Shown: positions 6,594-8,956 of the stretch, piece after piece
Numbering within the stretch: position 1 is the stretch's first letter
Layout: each line of letters starts with the position of its first letter
NCBI GenBank assembly: GCA_021852245.1
Contig: JAJZNY010000202.1
Span: forward strand, 1 to 8,956
DNA: 8,956 nucleotides
DNA from: Planctomycetota bacterium
GTDB lineage: Bacteria > Planctomycetota > Phycisphaerae > WQYP01
Reading direction: 5' to 3'
Position numbers and translations under genes: made by a program
Notes under the pieces: model-generated
Told to the model about the DNA's origin: nothing
Databases searched by the model: none
What the model saw: only the letters and a program-made list of their open reading frames with translations

Positions 6594-7815
6594 ATGCAGC
6601 TTTGGATATCGCGCGCAGATGGAATCGGGCAAGGAGATGGTTGGAACCATCAATGCTGAAAGCGAAGAGTCAGCCCGAAGTGCCATCGAAGCATTGAATC
6701 TCAAGGTCATGGATATCTGGAAGGCCGGAACTGCGATACGGGGCGGGCCGCTGACCGCTGCGGAATTCAAGGCGTTCAATGAACAGCTTGTCATGCTGGT
6801 GAAAGCCGGTCTGCCTCTGGAAGCGGGGATGGAATTACTATCCGCCGGCATGGGGGGACGGCATGCCAATATCGTTGCAGCGATCAATACGGATATGAAG
6901 GCGGGAATGACGCTTGCCCAAGCCGTGGAAAAACATGGGCGCCGCTTTCCACCGGATTACGCGATGCTGCTGGATGCGGCGGTGAAGACCAACAGTCTCT
7001 CGGATGTGCTCGTTAATCTGAGCCATCATCTGGAGTTGCGGCGTAAACTGCGCGAAAGTCTTTTCAATGCGCTGGGATACCCGGCGTTTGTTCTCGCGGC
7101 CATGATCATCGTCGGCGCGATTTTCAGTTGGTACGTCCTTCCGCTTTACGCGGGGTTTGCCATTTATGGTGTTCATGGAAATGGCTTCGGTCCGTCAGCC
7201 CATGCAATCCCCCCTCCCTGGCCTACGGAGGTGCTGCTGGTTCTGGGGCATAACGCGACGCTGATCATCGGCATTATTGTTGCCATCATCATCAGCTCTA
7301 TTTTGTTCTGGTTATTGGTCCGCCGCCGTCCGATCATGCTGAATTTCCGGGATTGGGTGGCCGGGCACGTCCCGGTGCTGGGTCCGGCGATCCGGGCGGC
7401 AATGATCGCCCGCTGGTGTGACGCTTTGCGTGTTGGTGTGATCAGCGGGATGGATCTGCCGCAGGGGATCGAGTTGGCTTGCGCCGTCACCGGGTCGCCG
7501 GTGATGACCGCCTGCGGATCCAGTATGACTTTTGCGATGGAGCGCGGTCTGCCGATGGACAAGGCACTGATGGAATCGGCTCTTCCCCCTGCCGTGGGAA
7601 CCGCGATTCAAAGTGGCGTAGCCGGAAACAATCTTGGCGAAACATTGACGGTATTGACGCAGGGGTATTCCAAAGAGGCGGAGAGGCGGATTGCCATGCT
7701 CCCGGCGATCCTCACACCGTTGCTGCTGGTGGTGCTGAGCTTCATTGTTGCGTTTGTATTATGGGGACTCATCGCACCGTTCACGGTGCTTTTGCGCTCC
7801 CTTACCGGATCGTAG
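6586..7815 (+). CDS. GspF/PilC-family inner-membrane platform protein
   Basis: A 409-residue GspF/PilC-type protein, which sits in the inner membrane and couples the cytoplasmic ATPase to growth of a pseudopilus or pilus. Order: a short PilC-like N-terminal segment (FGYRAQMESGKEMVGTI, 6-22), first GspF domain (about 61-160, FKAFNEQLVMLVKAGLPL), membrane helix 1 (about 167-187), a 36-residue loop, helix 2 (about 224-245), second GspF domain (about 254-365, with PVLGPAIRAAMIARWCDAL), helix 3 (about 372-396). The length is normal for the family. The start is fixed by an AGGAG site; the gene overlaps the ATPase gene by 8 nt, indicating coupling. Oddity: the family's GExSGxL-like motif is degraded in both repeats, reading AVKTNSL (134-139 region) and GVAGNNL (344-350), so the conserved Glu is Val in each. 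The fold call is secure; whether it is a fully conventional platform is less so. Confidence 0.9.
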   Translation: MTECSFGYRAQMESGKEMVGTINAESEESARSAIEALNLKVMDIWKAGTAIRGGPLTAAEFKAFNEQLVMLVKAGLPLEAGMELLSAGMGGRHANIVAAINTDMKAGMTLAQAVEKHGRRFPPDYAMLLDAAVKTNSLSDVLVNLSHHLELRRKLRESLFNALGYPAFVLAAMIIVGAIFSWYVLPLYAGFAIYGVHGNGFGPSAHAIPPPWPTEVLLVLGHNATLIIGIIVAIIISSILFWLLVRRRPIMLNFRDWVAGHVPVLGPAIRAAMIARWCDALRVGVISGMDLPQGIELACAVTGSPVMTACGSSMTFAMERGLPMDKALMESALPPAVGTAIQSGVAGNNLGETLTVLTQGYSKEAERRIAMLPAILTPLLLVVLSFIVAFVLWGLIAPFTVLLRSLTGS

Positions 7816-7847
7816 GGACTTTTTAAGGCGAGGGCAGGGCCGGATAC

Positions 7848-7854
7848 AAAGGTG
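7848..7854 (+). promoter_or_regulatory. Shine-Dalgarno for the second GspF-like gene
   Basis: AAAGGTG ends 6 nt before ATG 7861 and supports that start for the reading frame that runs off the right edge. It lies in the 45-nt gap after the first GspF gene, in which no convincing terminator was seen, so both genes probably share a transcript. Confidence 0.5.
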
Positions 7855-7860
7855 CCTGAG

Positions 7861-8956
7861 ATGATAAGAAATTATCGCCACTTGCTGGCAAAATGGATGA
7901 TCAATCGCCGCTGGCGACGCGTGCGTGTTGTATCGGCACTGGGGATGTGGCTGCCGTTCTGGATTATTCCAATCGGTGCCAGCATCTACTTCACATCTTT
8001 CGGCGATTTTATTGTACTTTTGCTCCCGGTATTGGTTGTCGGACGTTATTTTGTGGCGCGACGTACGGGCGATACCGTCATTCAAAAAATATACGACATT
8101 GTGCGCCTTAAGCATCCGCTGGCCCAGTCGCTACGCAAAGCGGGGGCATTTGAGCCGGGACTGGTGGGCATTCGCATGGAGACGATCGGGGAGTTATTGG
8201 AGCAGGGCGCGACACTGGCAGAATCGCTGCGTGTGGCATTGCCGGAAATCACGGCGAACCGAGTTAGCGCTATTTCGCTGGCGGAGTCACAGAATGATTT
8301 GCCCGCCGAACTGGAGCGGCAAACGAGCCGTCGGGAAATGTGGAATATTTTCACCGAACTTGATACGTCAATGATCGTGTATTTCGCCTTTCTCGCGTTT
8401 TTGACGGTGCTGGTACCGTGCGTCACTCATCGTATGTACCATAAGCTCTATGCGCAATTCCGACACCATACTTCGCCATGGCCGATAGGCGAATTTTACT
8501 TTTTGCCGACATTTGTGCTTGACATCATCGCCTTCCTGTTGCCATTGATCATCGGCGCGATCTTGCTGCGCCGATTGTTTGTTCCCTTCTTTCGTCAGGC
8601 CGAATGGTTTCTGTATTGCCGGGATGCCGTTACATGGCGCTTGCCTGTTTTTGGCAGGATGGTGCGATTGAAAACATGGTCGGACGCGGCGCAGATTCTC
8701 GCCGACGGCTATACCCGCGGCGCCACGTTGGGCGAATGCTGCGAACGGGCTGCGTCGGGCGCGGGTAATCTGGCGGCCCGGCGTCGTCTGAAAAAGTGGG
8801 GAAGATTCATGGCACAGGGAAATGACCCGGCGGAATCCGCCCGGCGGGCGCGACTGCCGAAAATCATATGCAGCGCGATCAGCATGCCGGGTGAAATGTC
8901 AGCGGCCGGGCTGCATATCGCCGCACGCCAATTTGACATGGATTATCGGCGGATCA
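7861..8956 (+). CDS. Divergent GspF-like platform protein, 3' partial
   Basis: Reading from ATG 7861 (AAAGGTG 6 nt upstream) gives 365 residues with no stop before the window ends. The protein begins MIRNYRHLLAKWMINRRW and has two early hydrophobic segments (about 21-43 and 47-65), which ordinary GspF/PilC proteins lack. A first GspF-like domain follows (IYDIVRLKHPLAQSLRKAG from about 78, ISLAESQNDL at 138-147), then two membrane segments (about 168-188 and 221-241), then a second GspF-like domain (WRLPVFGRMVRLKTWSDAAQ at 259-278, SMPGEMSAAGL at 341-351). The conserved Glu of the GspF repeat is kept in both (Glu142 and Glu345), unlike in the preceding gene. A final membrane helix would be expected shortly beyond the edge. 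The gene is 45 nt after the first GspF gene. It is presumably a second inner-membrane platform subunit for the same ATPase; its overall identity to characterised GspF proteins looks low, so the role is inferred. Confidence 0.82.
   Translation, partial: MIRNYRHLLAKWMINRRWRRVRVVSALGMWLPFWIIPIGASIYFTSFGDFIVLLLPVLVVGRYFVARRTGDTVIQKIYDIVRLKHPLAQSLRKAGAFEPGLVGIRMETIGELLEQGATLAESLRVALPEITANRVSAISLAESQNDLPAELERQTSRREMWNIFTELDTSMIVYFAFLAFLTVLVPCVTHRMYHKLYAQFRHHTSPWPIGEFYFLPTFVLDIIAFLLPLIIGAILLRRLFVPFFRQAEWFLYCRDAVTWRLPVFGRMVRLKTWSDAAQILADGYTRGATLGECCERAASGAGNLAARRRLKKWGRFMAQGNDPAESARRARLPKIICSAISMPGEMSAAGLHIAARQFDMDYRRI

Noticed and set aside
7676..7690. Short direct repeat GAGGCGGAGAGGCGG
   Set aside because: It encodes part of the conserved helix before the last membrane segment of GspF (KEAERRI) and has only two imperfect units.
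7925..8374. 149-codon plus-strand frame within the last gene
   Set aside because: The overlapping frame from 7861 has a better ribosome site and GspF-like motifs over its whole length; this frame encodes a Trp/Arg/Ser-rich sequence without family resemblance.
1..8956. Mobile element, CRISPR array, tRNA or defence system
   Set aside because: No transposase, integrase, spaced repeats, cloverleaf-like sequence or known defence domain was seen; nearly all sequence is explained by the eight plus-strand genes.

Overview
The window looks like a compact, moderately GC-rich chromosomal segment from a planctomycete, most likely of the class Phycisphaerae or a close relative in the PVC superphylum. The argument rests on family content. 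There is the C-terminal part of a pseudopilin of the H-X9-DG type, which is typical of PVC bacteria. A DUF58 protein sits next to a large BatA/von Willebrand membrane protein. There is also a short GspE-like ATPase with divergent GspF-like partners. No rRNA, tRNA, CRISPR array, insertion sequence or phage gene was seen. All eight genes lie on the plus strand with short gaps or overlaps.

Layout: (1) 3-410, the end of a pseudopilin-like protein whose N-terminus lies upstream of the window; a weak hairpin follows it. (2) 452-1045, rsmD, a 16S rRNA guanine-N2 methyltransferase. (3) 1067-1999, a DUF58 protein with an intact MIDAS motif. (4) 2015-4585, an approximately 856-residue BatA/VWA membrane protein. 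(5) 4582-5433, a class I SAM-dependent methyltransferase of unknown substrate, joined to the previous gene by an ATGA overlap. (6) 5526-6593, a GspE/PilB-type secretion ATPase lacking the usual N-terminal domain and the zinc-binding cysteines. (7) 6586-7815, a GspF/PilC-type inner-membrane platform protein, overlapping the ATPase gene by 8 nt. (8) 7861 to the window edge, a second, divergent GspF-like protein with two extra N-terminal membrane segments; it has no stop codon inside the window.

Two functional blocks emerge. DUF58 and BatA/VWA proteins are normally encoded beside a MoxR AAA+ ATPase and are thought to work together at the membrane; here rsmD occupies the upstream position and no MoxR is visible. 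The second block (ATPase plus two unlike GspF proteins) resembles the motor and platform of a type II secretion or type IV pilus-like machine. The pseudopilin at the left edge could be a substrate or subunit of such a machine, but it is 5 kb away and the link is only inferred. The most interesting part of the window is the reduced ATPase paired with two platform proteins: the first has lost the conserved glutamate in both repeats, while the second keeps it in both.
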